Source: Ailurus styani
Lineage: Eukaryota > Chordata > Mammalia > Carnivora > Ailuridae
Assembly: GCA_002007465.1 (NCBI GenBank)
Contig: LNAC01000031.1
Span: 6,856,069-6,920,068, forward strand
DNA length: 64,000 nt
Direction: 5' to 3'
Positions 25,101 to 37,249 of this stretch are shown here, piece after piece. Positions within the stretch are counted from its first letter, which is position 1, and each line of letters opens with the position of its first letter. The position numbers and the translations under genes were made by a program. The notes beneath the pieces are model-generated. The model saw nothing but the letters and a program-made list of their open reading frames with translations. It was not told the DNA's origin and did not search any database.

Positions 25101-25540
25101 TTTTCCTCCCCCTAAACATACTTTTTTTTTTTCCCTTGGTATTTTTTGTGTGCTATTTTCTCTTTTACCAAACTATGAGCCCCTTTGAACCAGAGAAATT
25201 GTCTACAATGTCAGTTTTATTTTTCTCTGTCCTCTCTTTTGAGAATCTAGATCCTGGATCTTTGTACATGTAAACTATTTCACACATATTTGTACGTAAA
25301 GGATACTAGTACATAAAACTACTGAGATCTAAATACTTTCTGCAATGTATAATTTTGTCTAACTTTTTTCACGGACTAGCTTAGCAAGTTTAGTGGACTG
25401 ATTCATAGCTACTTATGTTCTACAGTAATTTCACAAACTCTGTGAAAGTATCAGCTAACTCTATAGTACAATATATTAAATACATGTGGAATGCAATCAA
25501 GTTTGTAAACTAAAACTTGTTCAACTAACAGTAATCATTC
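22158..25540. other. Unassigned AT-rich non-coding DNA
   Basis: No repeat is recognised with confidence. A single N lies at 22703 between two 'cacat' words. Short frames at 22410-22670 and 23325-23519 have no domain. Confidence 0.4.
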
Positions 25541-25544
25541 ACTC

Positions 25545-25665
25545 ACCTAACAGTTGTTGAATTATTAGTAGTTACCACTAATAAGTACTACTAATAAGTA
25601 CTACTCTGGATTGGATACTGGGGATACAGTTTAATATCCACAATCCTCAAGAACTTTATATAGCT
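25545..25665 (-). repeat. LINE-2 3'-end-like, antisense (tentative)
   Basis: 'ggatactggggatacag' followed by 'ctcaagaactttat' resembles the antisense LINE-2 3' end. A local 'aataagtactact' unit is repeated just before it. Confidence 0.4.
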
Positions 25666-25669
25666 CTTG

Positions 25670-25865
25670 AACTTTATTAAGTGACTACTACTATGTATTT
25701 AGTACTGTTTAAGATGCATTACTGTCTTTTCCTCATTTAATTATCATAACAGTTCATGGTCTCCATTTTACAGATAGAGAAACTAACACTTAGAGAAGTT
25801 AAGTAAATTGTTTTTCAAAAGCTAAAATCTCAAACAAGATGTCTGATCCCCAAATCTTTGCTTGC
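25670..25865 (-). repeat. MIR SINE, antisense
   Basis: 'tcatttaattatcataaca', 'ccattttacagatagagaaac', 'ttagagaagttaagtaaattg' in the antisense MIR order. Confidence 0.8.
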
Positions 25866-26219
25866 AAATATGGCCAAAAGACATGTTTTATGGTCACCAG
25901 AAACATTCTAAAAATGAATTCGTTTCACTCTGAGATTTGGAGAGAGTTCATAGGAAAAAACAAGATATTTGAATTCTCTTGAAAAAGAAAATCTGGCAAC
26001 TGTAGGTCTACACTCCACATGGCAAAAATTGGCTGCAGCTGAGCAGCAGCTATTTGCTTTATACTGGCCATTTTCTCCCCTATCTGATGTAGTTTCCAAT
26101 GGTTAGCTCCACTTCCTTATGCTATTTGCATTGTTTTGTGCAGGCATTTTTGTTTAAGACTCCTATATTCTTCTGTGCCTTCTAGATGTAATTGATTTTA
26201 TTAAAAAACATAATGGGAC

Positions 26220-27065
26220 CAAATTAAGGAGCAAAATAGGAAATTAAAACTATGGACTTATTAATGATACAGTTATTGGAGGAAAAAGTTTAGGTGTAGG
26301 ACAATAATAATCCCCTTTTTCCAGAACACCAATATTAGACAGCCCTTCCCAGGTTGTATAAGAAAAAGACAGGAACATTTAAAAAACAAACCCAAACAAT
26401 TTCTATAAATTAACAACATAAATTGATTAAAAATCAAAACAATATGGATGGGTCTAGACAGAGCTGAAGAGAAGCTTAGTGATGTGGAAGGTTCATTTGT
26501 GGAAAAACCCAAAATGGGGGAATAGAGAAATGAATAGATGAAAAATGAGAGATCATTAAAGAAATATAGAGGATGAATTGAAAAAGTTCACTGCACACTC
26601 AATGGAGTTTCATACTGAGAAAAAAATGGAGAGGGGAAGTATTCAAAATAATAAGGTCTGAACACTTAAATTCAAAATTTGTGAAGACATAGTGATGAGT
26701 TCAGACATCATAAACCACAAGTCCACTTGAAGACACATAGTACTGAAGCTGCAGGGCATCAATGATAAAGAGAAAATCTTCAATGCAAACAGAAAAGACA
26801 GATCACTTGCAAATGGGTGATACTTATTCTCAAAAGGTAGTAGATTAATGTCCTCAAAGCACTTAGGGAAAATGATTTTTTGCATGGATTTCTATGCCTA
26901 GACAAACTACCATGTAAGAATGATGGCAACATGAAGATTTTCTCAGACACGAAAGATAGGGCATTTATACCCCAGACACATGCTGAGAGAACTTGAGAGA
27001 ATACATTTTAGTAAGAAGAAAATCAACCCCAGAGGAGAGAATGAAAATAATAAAAGCATCAATGA
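26220..27065 (+). mobile_element. Ancient L1/HAL1 first-ORF region relic, sense
   Basis: Blocks resembling old L1 ORF1 sequence occur in order: 'gacagagctgaagagaagc' (26459), 'aaagagaaaatcttcaatgc' (26767), 'tctatgcctagacaaact', 'aagaatgatggcaacatgaag' in part, 'ttttctcagaca' (26938) and 'acatgctgagagaacttgag'. All frames are broken by stops, so it has no coding capacity. Confidence 0.6.
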
Positions 27066-27529
27066 GCAAATTAATTTAAAAATATATATTAGCAAATTTG
27101 TCAGAAGATAAATCTATTTTTGTAAGATGGGAGGTTAAAATAAATGAGGGACTTAAATGTTAAATAATAATGTGGAAGCTAGAAAGAGAAGATTGAATTA
27201 AATTTTTCCATGTTCTTGATAATGTTTGAAAAATAGGTTAGATATATTGTTAAAGATGGATTTAGGGTAAAAAAGGCATGCTAAATATATAAGGCAGTAA
27301 TTCAAAACAGTGAACAATGAAAATGGTCTGGACAACAACTAATCATGAAGGGACACTGACCAATGAGAAAGGATAATATCTACAAGACACCAGGACCCCT
27401 GATGTCTTCTGGCTAACTATCAGCTTATATTTTGTCTTTAAAATATCTTTGAAGATAGCCATTAAAAAAGGGAAATGAGTGCATAATTTCCCAAAATGTA
27501 GAAGGAAAAAAGAGAATATAGAAATTTTT

Positions 27530-27620
27530 GTCAATTCTGCAAGATTAAGAAACTGAAGTCTAGACAAATCATGTGACTTGCTCAGATCAAATAGTAAACC
27601 AGATGGGGTCAAGAGTAAAC
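27530..27620 (-). repeat. MIR SINE fragment, antisense
   Basis: 'agaaactgaagtctagacaa' followed by 'tgtgacttgctcagatcaaa' and 'tagtaaacc' matches the antisense MIR core. Confidence 0.55.
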
Positions 27621-27702
27621 TTGAATTTTTAACTAAGTCTAATGTTGCTCTACTGTGGTATTTGGCCCTACAAATTCAATTTTCTAATTGATATTTTGGA
27701 AC

Positions 27703-27861
27703 CATCTAGTACATTTATTTTCTTATTTCAGGCATATATATGCTATCATCATCATCATCATCATCATTATTATTATTATTANCATCTAGTACATTTATTT
27801 TCTTATTTCAGGCATATATATGCTATCATCATCATCATCATCATTATTATTATTATTATTA
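27703..27861 (+). repeat. 79-base direct duplication joined by a single N
   Basis: The sequence at 27703-27781 begins again at 27783 and continues into the same (ATC)n/(ATT)n array. The only base between the copies is N at 27782. This pattern fits two overlapping contig ends that were not merged. Confidence 0.85.
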
Positions 27862-27890
27862 TTATATTATTATTATTATTATCATCATTA
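27755..27890 (+). repeat. (ATC)n(ATT)n trinucleotide microsatellite
   Basis: Two runs, one on each side of the N at 27782. True array length is uncertain because of the duplication. Confidence 0.9.
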
Positions 27891-27937
27891 TTGCTGATTT
27901 TAGTAGTTTTTAAACATCTCCATTTATGCTTTATAGA

Positions 27938-28156
27938 AGATTAACATGGGGGGGGCGCCTGGGTGGCTCAGTTGGTTAAGTGACTGCCTTCGGCTCAGGT
28001 CATGATCCCGGAGTCCCGGGATCGAGTTCCACATCGGGCTCCCAGCTTCATGGGGAGTCTGCTTCTCCCTCTGACCTTCTCCCCTCTCACGCTCTTGCTT
28101 ACTCTCTCTCTCTCTCAAATAAATAAATAAAATCTAAAAAAAAAAAGATTAACATG
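27938..28156 (+). repeat. Can-SINE, sense, with 11-bp target-site copies
   Basis: G-run, 'gcgcctgggtggctcagttg' head, 'gtcatgatcccggagtcccg', CT-rich tract and an AAAT tail. The target site 'agattaacatg' is repeated exactly at 27938-27948 and 28146-28156. Confidence 0.97.
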
Positions 28157-28353
28157 TGCAGCTCCAAATGTTAATGTTCCTTTAAAAATATTACCTGTGG
28201 TTTAAATAAAAAAAAGTGTATGTAGTTAAATTTTATTAAATAAAAAGTATTGCTGCCCCTATTAAGACCATAAGAAAATGGCCACTATTCAAAAAGTAAG
28301 AATTTGTTCTGTGTATTTATAAAAGGACTTTATTTCTTTCACTTCAATTTTCC

Positions 28354-28704
28354 TGAGGGAATGATATTTTGTCAAATTATCTCTCTCTTTTCAATATGAT
28401 TTCATTGGGTAAGAAGATGATTTTCTTGATTAAATGATTTGTAGTTTCCAAAGCAACAAGTTTGAATGTTTAAAAAAAAAATTCAATCTAAAAGTAATTC
28501 TCTTTAGCTTTTTTTTCTTATCTTACATNTGAGGGAATGATATTTTGTCAAATTATCTCTCTCTTTTCAATATGATTTCATTGGGTAAGAAGATGATTTT
28601 CTTGATTAAATGATTTGTAGTTTCCAAAGCAACAAGTTTGAATGTTTAAAAAAAAAATTCAATCTAAAAGTAATTCTCTTTAGCTTTTTTTTCTTATCTT
28701 ACAT
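28354..28704 (+). repeat. Exact 175-base direct duplication joined by a single N
   Basis: 28354-28528 and 28530-28704 are identical over their length, including an A-run of nine and a T-run. The joint is N at 28529. It is very likely a false duplication at a contig join. Confidence 0.9.
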
Positions 28705-28964
28705 TTATCCTTTGACCCCACATACTCCAGTAGCAGTGTAAGTTAGCCTTTTTCAACAGAAAAAGAAATAAGAAAAATGTATGTTTAAGATTCTGTTAAA
28801 ATTGTGTGGTATCACTGGGAAATTGCTATTAAAGTTCAATAATGATATAACTCTGCTTTGGAAGTTAACTGAGGAGATTTTAGCTAGTGTAGTTTTAAAA
28901 GTCCAGTTAAGTCACATCAAACCATTATAAAAGGGACACTTGTTATATCAGGGAACAATCATTT

Positions 28965-29065
28965 TTGAGCACCTACTGAAAGCTAACTACTCTTTTATAA
29001 TAGATAATTGATATAATACCTAGTAGTATTTTCCTTGCACACAGTGCTGAGGAACTTACATGGAA
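28965..29065 (-). repeat. LINE-2-like, antisense (tentative)
   Basis: 'gagcacctactgaaagct' and 'gtgctgaggaacttacatgg' resemble the antisense LINE-2 3' region. It is very diverged. Confidence 0.35.
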
Positions 29066-31423
29066 GGTAAAACAAAAGAGAGAAGGAATGGAGTTATCTC
29101 AGGAGAGGGGGGGAAAAAAAAAGCCTGTGTCAGAAACACAGTTACCACATTGGACCAAAGTTGGCCATTACCTACAGAGGGATCTGATAGAAAATTGTTT
29201 TCTTCTCATGAGTCAGCCTAGGTTTAGAGAAAAGGAATGTTGTTATTGGATGAATATATATAATGAGGAATTAGAGAAACTGCTGAGTATCTTTCGGCAA
29301 GAAAATAAAGGCTTAGCTTGGGCAGGCACAAGGGACTGAGCCTAATGCTATGGAAATTATACTTATTAAATTCCTGAAACCCTTTGGACCACTTTATTTA
29401 AGTGCCTTCTTTTTCAGTTTCACACTCTAATTTCCTTACATGTGTACACTGAGACATGTTTCTTCTGGGAAAAGAAAGAAAAGTGTGATCTACTTGAAAT
29501 GACTTCCAAGGCTGATTGGCCCCTTCCTCCTGCCACTAGCACGCCTTCTTTCCATTACCCCACACATGTCTGGCAGTATGATAGGAACCGCTATGGCAGT
29601 TGGTGATACCGTGCAACAGGGATATAAGCTCTGGTCTACCTCTGTATCTTGGGTCACCTCCGAGGATGATGTCATGTCATTATGCTCCATCATTTTTAGT
29701 CATTCATTTTTCTCTTGAGACCTGTCAAACAGAGAGGCTATAGCACCTCTGTAAGGCAGAGCCCACATCTTTGGAAGACTGTTGTGTTAGCCATGCAGAT
29801 GATATTGCAAGTATGACATTATAAAGTCGATAGTGAAAACTGTTCTTTGTCAGGGGTCTGGGTCAGACAGTCGATGGCTCATCTGCACACAGACCACCCT
29901 TGGCTGAAATGTAAAATGGACTGCTTCCTTGGCACTTAGAAAAGTTGCATCTCCAAGATGTTACTTTTGGATCTGGTCAGAATCCTATTGAATTTGAATT
30001 TTAGGATATCTTTCTGTTCTCCTTGATTTCCTCAATTATACAGCTTTACCTCTGGTATCAACTGTTCTCCATTCCATTTTCACACTGTAAGTTTACCAGA
30101 AAAATTCATGCCAGTTATTATTATTATTATGAGTTTATATGCTCAAATACAAAACACACAAAATAGGCTAGAATTTATTAACATGAGACATTTAATACAG
30201 AAAGAGATAGGGCATTATAAAGTTATATGTCATGAGCATATTGAATGTGCCCAATTGCTTTTAAATGTCTAAAGTATAACCATTATGTGCCGTTATAGGG
30301 ATTATAAACTATATTGAAGTAATATATTCAAGCATCCAAAAAATCAAAGTAAATAAAAATAATTCTGCTCATTGGCTCACAGTTAGGGAGGAATGAGAGT
30401 CATAACAATAAAATAATAATGTGCAGGCAAAGACAAATACATTGTGCAGCAGCCTGAGCTGCAGCAGGCCCTGATTCAAGGGAGGGAGCCAGAGGCTTCC
30501 AACTCATAAAAATGAATATTTGTCTGCCAGGGGAAGACTGCACTCATCTCTTTCCCACTCTTGCCCTTCAGGGGCCTCTTCTGACCTCCCTTTGTCCCCC
30601 GTGAGGGGGAGAACAGAGGGTCTGGATATGGCTAGGAACATTTCATTCCGGGAGCTGGTGACTCCTGGAGTAGTTAGCACCTGCATCTCTCGGGAGTAAT
30701 ATAGAACCTGGATCACACTGACCTTGCATAGTGGAGTCTGTGATGAACATCTGACTTGGGCCTTTCCTAAGGGTTTGTTCTCATTAGGAGATGAAGTGAG
30801 GGACCTTTTCAAGTCTGATCATTTGGCAAATGGGAAAATTTAGTTCCTACATGATGCCTTGCTCCACTTCGATTTTTTCTTGAGTTCCCTTGCTGAAACC
30901 CAATGTCAGTATTGTCCATGGTGGCGACTGCAGACTTGTTTTTTCTGGAGTGCAGGATAGATACAGATGTTGTAGGATGATGCCCATTTGCTGACTTACT
31001 CCAGGCTGCCTCCACCATGCTCAGCAGGAGCGGTTCCATGTAATACTTCACCGTGGAGCCTCCCTTGGGGTGACCAGTGGGGGAGAGGTGGACCCTGGGC
31101 GGACAGGCTCGGGGAAGGGGGCAGGGCAGAGAATGCTTCCTTGTCAGCCCTTGTTAGTCATAGTCATAGGCAGTACAGCAGAAGATCAAGCTCATTACAA
31201 GGAAACATTTTTTCTTATAGCAAAATGTATGAAAATCTTAAAGGTCAAGCTGTATGCTAGGAATTGTTGAAGAGCCTTTGAAGCATTTGCTAACTGAATC
31301 ATGAATTATAGTGTATGTTAAAAATGATCATGTGTAAAAATAAGGCACATACAGGGTTGAAAGTGACTTTGAAATTCTCCTTATCCATGTACTTGAAGGA
31401 TGTGTATCTAGTTATATAGGTAT
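29066..31423. other. Unassigned non-coding DNA with a GC-richer block (30.48-31.17 kb)
   Basis: No repeat or known gene is recognised. From about 30480 to 31170 the base composition rises, with roughly nine CpGs, and two consecutive minus-strand frames (30809-31051, 80 codons; 30504-30812, 102 codons) fall there. Neither shows a domain, and I do not call them genes. Confidence 0.4.
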
Positions 31424-33700
31424 TTTTAATAAAATTTTTATTTTAGAATAGTTTCAGATTTTGCAATGATTGCTAAGCTAGTACAGAGAGTTTTTTCCAC
31501 ATACCTCACACCCAATTTCCCCTATTATGAATATCTTGCATCAGTATGGTATATTTGTCACAAGTAATGAACCAATATTGATATTTATTAACTAAAGGAC
31601 ATACTTTATTCAGATTCTCCCAGTTTTTATCTATCGTTCTTTTTTCTATTCCAAGAACTCATCCAGGAATGTAGTTTGCATTCCCCTGGTGACAAATTAT
31701 GTGGGTTATTCTTTCATATCATTATCTGCCATCTATATGTTCTCCAGTGAGGTGTCTTAGATCTCATGCCCACTTTTCCATTTCGCTTTTCTCTCATTCT
31801 TGTGTTCTATTCTGGTACAATCAGATTTATGTTTTGTAAATATTCCTCCACGATATGGCCCGTTCCCTCATACTCCCAATACTATCTTTCAAAGGGAAGT
31901 TTCAATTTTGATAAAATATAACTAACCCTTTCATGAATTGTGCTTTTTGGTGCTGCATCCAAACACTCATTACCAAAGTCAAGGTCACCTAGATCTTTTC
32001 CTGTGTTTTCTTCCAGAAGTTTCACAAACTTGGATTTTATATTTAGGCTTATGATCCACCATGAGGCAATTTTTGAGAAAGTTATGAGGTCTGTATCTAG
32101 ATTCAATTGTATGTTTGACTGTCCTATGTTCAGCACCATTTGTTGAAATGAATGTCTTTTCTCCATTAAGTTGTACCCTCGTCCAGCATCAGTTGCCCAC
32201 ATTTGTGTAAGTCTATTTCTGGACTCTATTCTCTTCCATTGATCTTTAAACATTTCAGGTCACAGTGTTCTTTCCATGGAGTCTGGTGGAAAGTCTACTC
32301 TAATTCTTCTTGTTATTTCTCTCTAGATAAGGTGTCTTTTCTTCTGGCTGCTTTAAAGATTTTTTTTTTTTTGGTCTTCCATTTATTGCAGTTTGACTAT
32401 GATATGCCTAGGTAGGTTTTTTGTTTTGTTTCAATTTGTGTTTTAAGTTCTATCATATATCTTGACAATTTTAATTTAAATATATCTCCTGCTTTGTTTT
32501 GTCTTTCTTCTCCACCAGAGATACTCCAGGTAGGTATTTGGTATACCTTTTGAAACTGTCCTACAGTTCTTGGATGTTTCATTTGTTTTCATTCATGTTT
32601 TCCTTTGCATTTTGGTTTCTTGAGCTAAGCTCAAGTTCATTGATTCTTTACTTGGCATATTGGTCTACTAATGAGTCCATTGAAGGCATGCTTCATTTTT
32701 TACTATGTTTTTAATTCTAGCATTTCTTTTGAATTTTTCCTTAGAGTTTCCATCTCTCTACTTACATAAACCACCTGTTTTTGAATGCTGTTTTTTTCCA
32801 TTAAAGCTCTCAACATATTAATCATAATTATTTTAAAATTCTGATAATCCCAACATCTGTGTCATTTCTAAGTCTGGTTTTGATGATTGCTTTCTCTCTT
32901 CACACTGTGTTTTCTTCTTTGTTTTTGTCATACCTTGTAATTTTTTTTTATTTTAAGCCAGACATACTGCATTGCATAAAAGCAACTGAGGTAAACAGGC
33001 CTTCATTGCAAGGATTTATGGACATCTGGCAAGGAATTTGACTGTGTTCAATGATTGTTGTAGTTATAGGTAGCAGAGGTTTTAAATTTCTCCCTTGCCT
33101 TTATTTTTTCTTCCTCCTAGACTTTGAGCTTCACTAATACTTTTCCACAGAGGAAGCCAGTGCCTTGCAGCTTTTTCAGCTGTAATCCACTATTTTTATA
33201 CCAGAGCATGTTGGCATGGTAGGGGGACATGGGGGGGGGGAACATTCTGTTGCCTTCCAATTAAATATCCATGTTCCGATGGGCCTTTGTCTTGTGGCTA
33301 AGACCATCAAACGTGTGTCTCGAGTTGTCTTACTCCCCCACCTCCCCTCTGGTCTCCTTTCTGACTGCCGACTGCCCACTCTTTTCCCTCCAAGCTCTGA
33401 CTCCTACTGAATATGGATTTTTTCTCCTTAGTAAAGCAGTACAGGGAACAGGAGTAGAATGATTGCTGGCTCTGTCTGGGGCAAGGTTCTGGCAAAGCCT
33501 TTCTCCTTGGAACCTATGTCTGTCTTCGCTATGGAGCAAGCTTTGGGAAATTTCCCAATGATTCCCCTTCTCCTACTTCTTCTAGAACCATGAACCTATG
33601 TTTCGTAGATCTTCTCTGTGAGAACCTGGTAGGGTTCTTGGAAGTAAAGTCCATGAAAGTATGAAGGCTTCCCTGAGATTGTAGTCCCTAGCAGTTTCTT
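31424..33700 (-). mobile_element. Old L1M-type LINE-1, antisense, internally deleted
   Basis: Read on the minus strand, the right part (about 32340-33000) resembles old L1 5'/ORF1 sequence (for example the reverse of 'catattaatcataattattt'). Next comes an ORF2 piece at 31882-32253. The left end carries the reversed 3' terminal motif ('gtacagagag' preceded by an A/T-rich tail at 31424-31450). Most of ORF2 is missing. The right boundary is uncertain. Confidence 0.7.
31882..32253 (-). pseudogene. L1 ORF2 C-terminal-region relic
   Basis: A 123-codon frame resembles the part of L1 ORF2 protein between the reverse transcriptase and the C-terminal cysteine motif. The start 'DQWKRIES' matches the family's DQWNRIES block, and 'KLLEENTGKDLGDLDFGN' matches the KLLEEN-IG...GFGN block. 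The sequence between the two blocks is poorly conserved, and the surrounding ORF2 is gone. It cannot make a functional enzyme. The identification rests on these two motifs. Confidence 0.75.
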
Positions 33701-34199
33701 ATTCTCATACAATCCAAATTCAATTTGTAAAAATTAATCTTTAAGTGTTCCTACCAGTTTATAGTTCAAAATAAACACATCTTGGTTGCTGTATCTCAAG
33801 ATGCTCCTCTTTTGATTTTTAGGGGTGACATTTTGCCCTGCCACCTCAGTGCTCTGAAAAGTCCAAGAAAAATAATTGATTTTTTAGGTTGGCCAGGTTT
33901 TTGTTTTTGTTTTTTTGCATGGATAGGGTGATATATTCTAAGCTCTTTATTCATTGGAGCTGAAACCAAAAGTCTGTATCCACTAATTTTAATTTTCTTC
34001 TAAATGTAATGCACAGTGTCAGTGATACATGCTAGATTTACACCATCATTATTTCTGTTCTTATAATTTTTTCTTATATTTTCCCTTGTTCTTATTAGAA
34101 ACAAAATATTCAATCAGAAACTTCATAAAGCTCCATTCCTCTGTTTTGTAAATCTCTTCATCTGTTGGATATTAATCAAAAGCTAAATAAATTCTAGGC

Positions 34200-34745
34200 A
34201 GCTGAAAGAAACAAAGTAGAATAAATGTGCTATATTGTAAGAGTTCAAGGTCTAGTGGCATGAACAGACAAGAACTAGGACAAATAAATGGGCAGAGTGC
34301 TAAGAGCACAGAAAGGCAGATAAAGCAGACACCTGGTCAAGGACAGTTGATGGAATCAAGACTAGTGTTGACGTAGGTGAAGTGGAGATTGAGGAGGAGG
34401 GAGAGAGGTATGTTGCAGCCAGAGGGACACCCTGTGAAAGCATGAAGGATCCGCGAGGTGGCGTGCGAATCTGCTGTGGAGAGGTGGGCTCTGCTAAGGA
34501 ATTTGATTTTATCCTGAAATCTATGTAGGAGCTATTGAATGATACCAAACTGCCATACATTTGGATTTGCATTTTATATTGAAGACTCCCACTGTAGAGG
34601 GGAGCATGAGGTGGAATGTCTGAGACAGCAGAGAAACTGGATGAGGGGCTAAGGCATTTGTGGAGGTGAGAATTAGGAGGGTCTGGATTAAGGCAGTGAC
34701 AAGGGGGTGAACTAAGTCACAAAGACATATGCTACCAAGGTGCAC
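34200..34745 (-). mobile_element. LINE-2-like element, antisense
   Basis: 'gtgctaagagcacagaaagg', 'gaatttgattttatcctgaa', 'atttggatttgcattttata' and 'ggtctggattaaggcagtga' occur in the order of the common antisense LINE-2 sequence. It is the same family as 54.5-55.4 kb. The copy is old. Confidence 0.6.
34451..34464 (+). promoter_or_regulatory. CTCF-like motif
   Basis: 'ccgcgaggtggcgt' agrees with the CTCF core at 12 of 14 positions by my reading, and brings several CpGs into CpG-poor sequence. Occupancy cannot be judged from sequence. It lies inside the antisense LINE-2 copy. Confidence 0.3.
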
Positions 34746-35677
34746 ATATTGTGTATGTATATAGTATATGTGAGAGCACGTAGGCATTAATAAAAATCCA
34801 AATGAGTTCCAGATTTCCAGGGTTTTGATAACAAGGGAGAGGATAGTGTCAACCACTGAAATGGGGACTAAGGGGGCAGGAAGAACAGGTTATGTTTGGA
34901 GAGAGAGGGGGAAGGACAATAATGATTTTTTTCCCTCTATATTTAAAAAAAACAAGAAGTATTTTTTTTCCAAGTATTCTAAAACCCACTATATGGAGAA
35001 GGAAAGGTATAAAAAGAAGTTGCTACAATAAATCAAATGATATAATTTCCTACTCTTGAATAGAAATTGGAAACCGTTATCATAGCTAAGTTTCAAAATC
35101 AAATGCGTCTCTTATTTCAGACCATGAGCCTTCATAAAGAGGTCATGTTCACTCTGCTGTGGTGACTCCAGAAAGAACTTCTGTTTATGGCTCTCCTATA
35201 CAACTAATTATTGGATAGGAGGACCTGGTTAAAAGGGTAAGAAAATAGGGGGTGGAAACTTAGCTATAGGGAAAACACTTTCTTTAATCACTTCCTGACT
35301 GATAAATGAGGGATCATCTTTTCAAAATTAGGTAGGGAAATTCCTAACTTCTGCAAGAATAAAAATAAAATAAAAAAAAAAAATTTCTTGGGGAAAAAAT
35401 GACCAAAAATCAAGCCTATGGTCTTTGTCTGTATGATGAGTTTAATATAAATGTAAAAAGAGCATGGGACTGTGCAATAATTTGGAATTAAAATAAACAA
35501 CATATCAGTATGGGAAANAAGAATTCCATCACACTTGGAACTACACAACTTGTTGTTTAAAATCATGGAAAATTCAACTAAAATTTTAGAGGGGCATCTG
35601 ACCTAAGACCAGAATATTATTTCTTTAGGCTAACAAGTAGAATTTAGTAGGTACTTCATAGTCAATGATAGGTATGT
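34746..35677. other. Unique non-coding DNA
   Basis: No repeat is recognised. A-run/T-run tracts lie near 34948 and 35370. A single N lies at 35518. Confidence 0.4.
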
Positions 35678-35903
35678 TTCCTCTCTACCAAACTACTCTT
35701 ATAATCATCATGGTAAGTAATTTCCTATAACATCGTTCGTGTATCATTTGAGCTTTCTTCTTTGTTTTATCATTATTTTGCATACTGTTTTTCCTCTCTA
35801 CCAAACTACTCTTATAATCATCATGGTAAGTAATTTCCTATAACATCGTTCGTATATCATTTGAGCTTTCTTCTTTGTTTTATCATTATTTTGCATACTG
35901 TTT
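35678..35903 (+). repeat. Head-to-tail 113-bp tandem duplication
   Basis: Units 35678-35790 and 35791-35903 are identical except g at 35741 against a at 35854. There is no N at the join. It is either a recent tandem duplication or an allele pair kept side by side by the assembler. Confidence 0.9.
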
Positions 35904-35969
35904 CTGTTTTTATTTTTAGACTGTGAGCTTCCCAGGAACAGAAATGAGTAACATATAATAATTGTTCAG

Positions 35970-36060
35970 TTAAAAATAATCTTTTGACAAACATTTACTG
36001 AGTATTTAGGAAATACAATATTATCACTGCCTTTAAGGAAATGGCATGTTAGGGAGTAGT
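35970..36060 (-). repeat. LINE-2 3'-end-like fragment, antisense
   Basis: 'acatttactgagtatttagg' followed by 'cactgcctttaagga' matches the reversed LINE-2 terminus. Confidence 0.5.
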
Positions 36061-37249
36061 AAATTTAGACTGTGACTTCTCTGAATAATCATGACCATCT
36101 TTTGAAAGAGATCATATTAAGGAAGAATTAAACTAGGTTTTTCTTCTTTGAAATTAAGAGAGAAAGTAATTTTATTATGATCCATCGGAAAAAGCAGGCA
36201 TTTTTGCTTTAAAAATGAAGACATACTTTGTTGACAGAACTTAAATGGAAACATATAATAAGTCACTAAAAATAATAGACCAAATTTTTTAAAAACTTGA
36301 GTGTGTTGATATTAGAGCATACAAATCTGGTCAAAAGAGACGTCCCGGAAATCTTTAAAATAATATAATAACACATACACAGTGTCAGGAATATCCTTAT
36401 GCTTAAAGTTCTAGTTCTTGTACTATAATGAGAACTTATGTCTAATTATTACTTACTATTTGTAAAAGATAATGAACTTTCTTTCACAGTAAGCTATGCT
36501 CCTCTTTAAATATTGGGTCTGGGAGGTTTTACTGATAGTCATTTTCCATTGTTCACCAGCAGGTTCACCTCTGCTTCCTTCATTTCACAGAATAAATGGA
36601 AACCATAAACTGAGCATATACTGTATCTGTTAAAGGTTTACTAAATGAGTTCCCATGGTTTCCCTTTCTCACTAAATGCATTCCCATATGTTGGAAAAGA
36701 TCTCTGAAGCAGAATGCATCATGGTCTTTAGGCTTGAGGGTACATTATTTCAAGCAAATCAGGCTGCCTGGTCTAGTGCCTTTTACATGGGAAACATCTA
36801 AAGACCCTGTTCCCTCACAAAGATTTCAACGAAAATCCAAATGAAATTGATTCCTCCTTTGGTTTTGTTTTGACTTTGGAGATAGGAGCTCTAACATATT
36901 TATTCTCTTACATTGTTTTAGCTCCCCCAGCTAAACACAAGGAGGAAGACACCACAAATAGTTTGTTTACATAAATTTACTCTGTCTTTTAAAAATCATG
37001 TGCCAGGTTTCCTTTTTATTAAAAAATGTTATTGTAAATCCATTAGTAGGTACTATTTAAGATCTATTGCAAGATGTAAGATCTATTAATTACTAAAATT
37101 CATATGACATAAAAATAATACTCTCTTGCAAATATTTAAACTGTCCTAAGTTCAAAGGCTAACTTAAATGAGTCTAAATTAATCAGATAAAGGCCATATG
37201 CCAATTTCTAATGAATATTTTTAAAAATCCCACATTTTCTTGATTTTTC
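36061..37249. other. Unique AT-rich non-coding DNA
   Basis: No repeat is recognised. It is part of the repeat-poor block. Confidence 0.4.

Noticed and set aside
27755..27890. Repeated units that might suggest a CRISPR or satellite array
   Set aside because: It is a trinucleotide microsatellite plus an assembly duplication, with no spacers. The host is a mammal.
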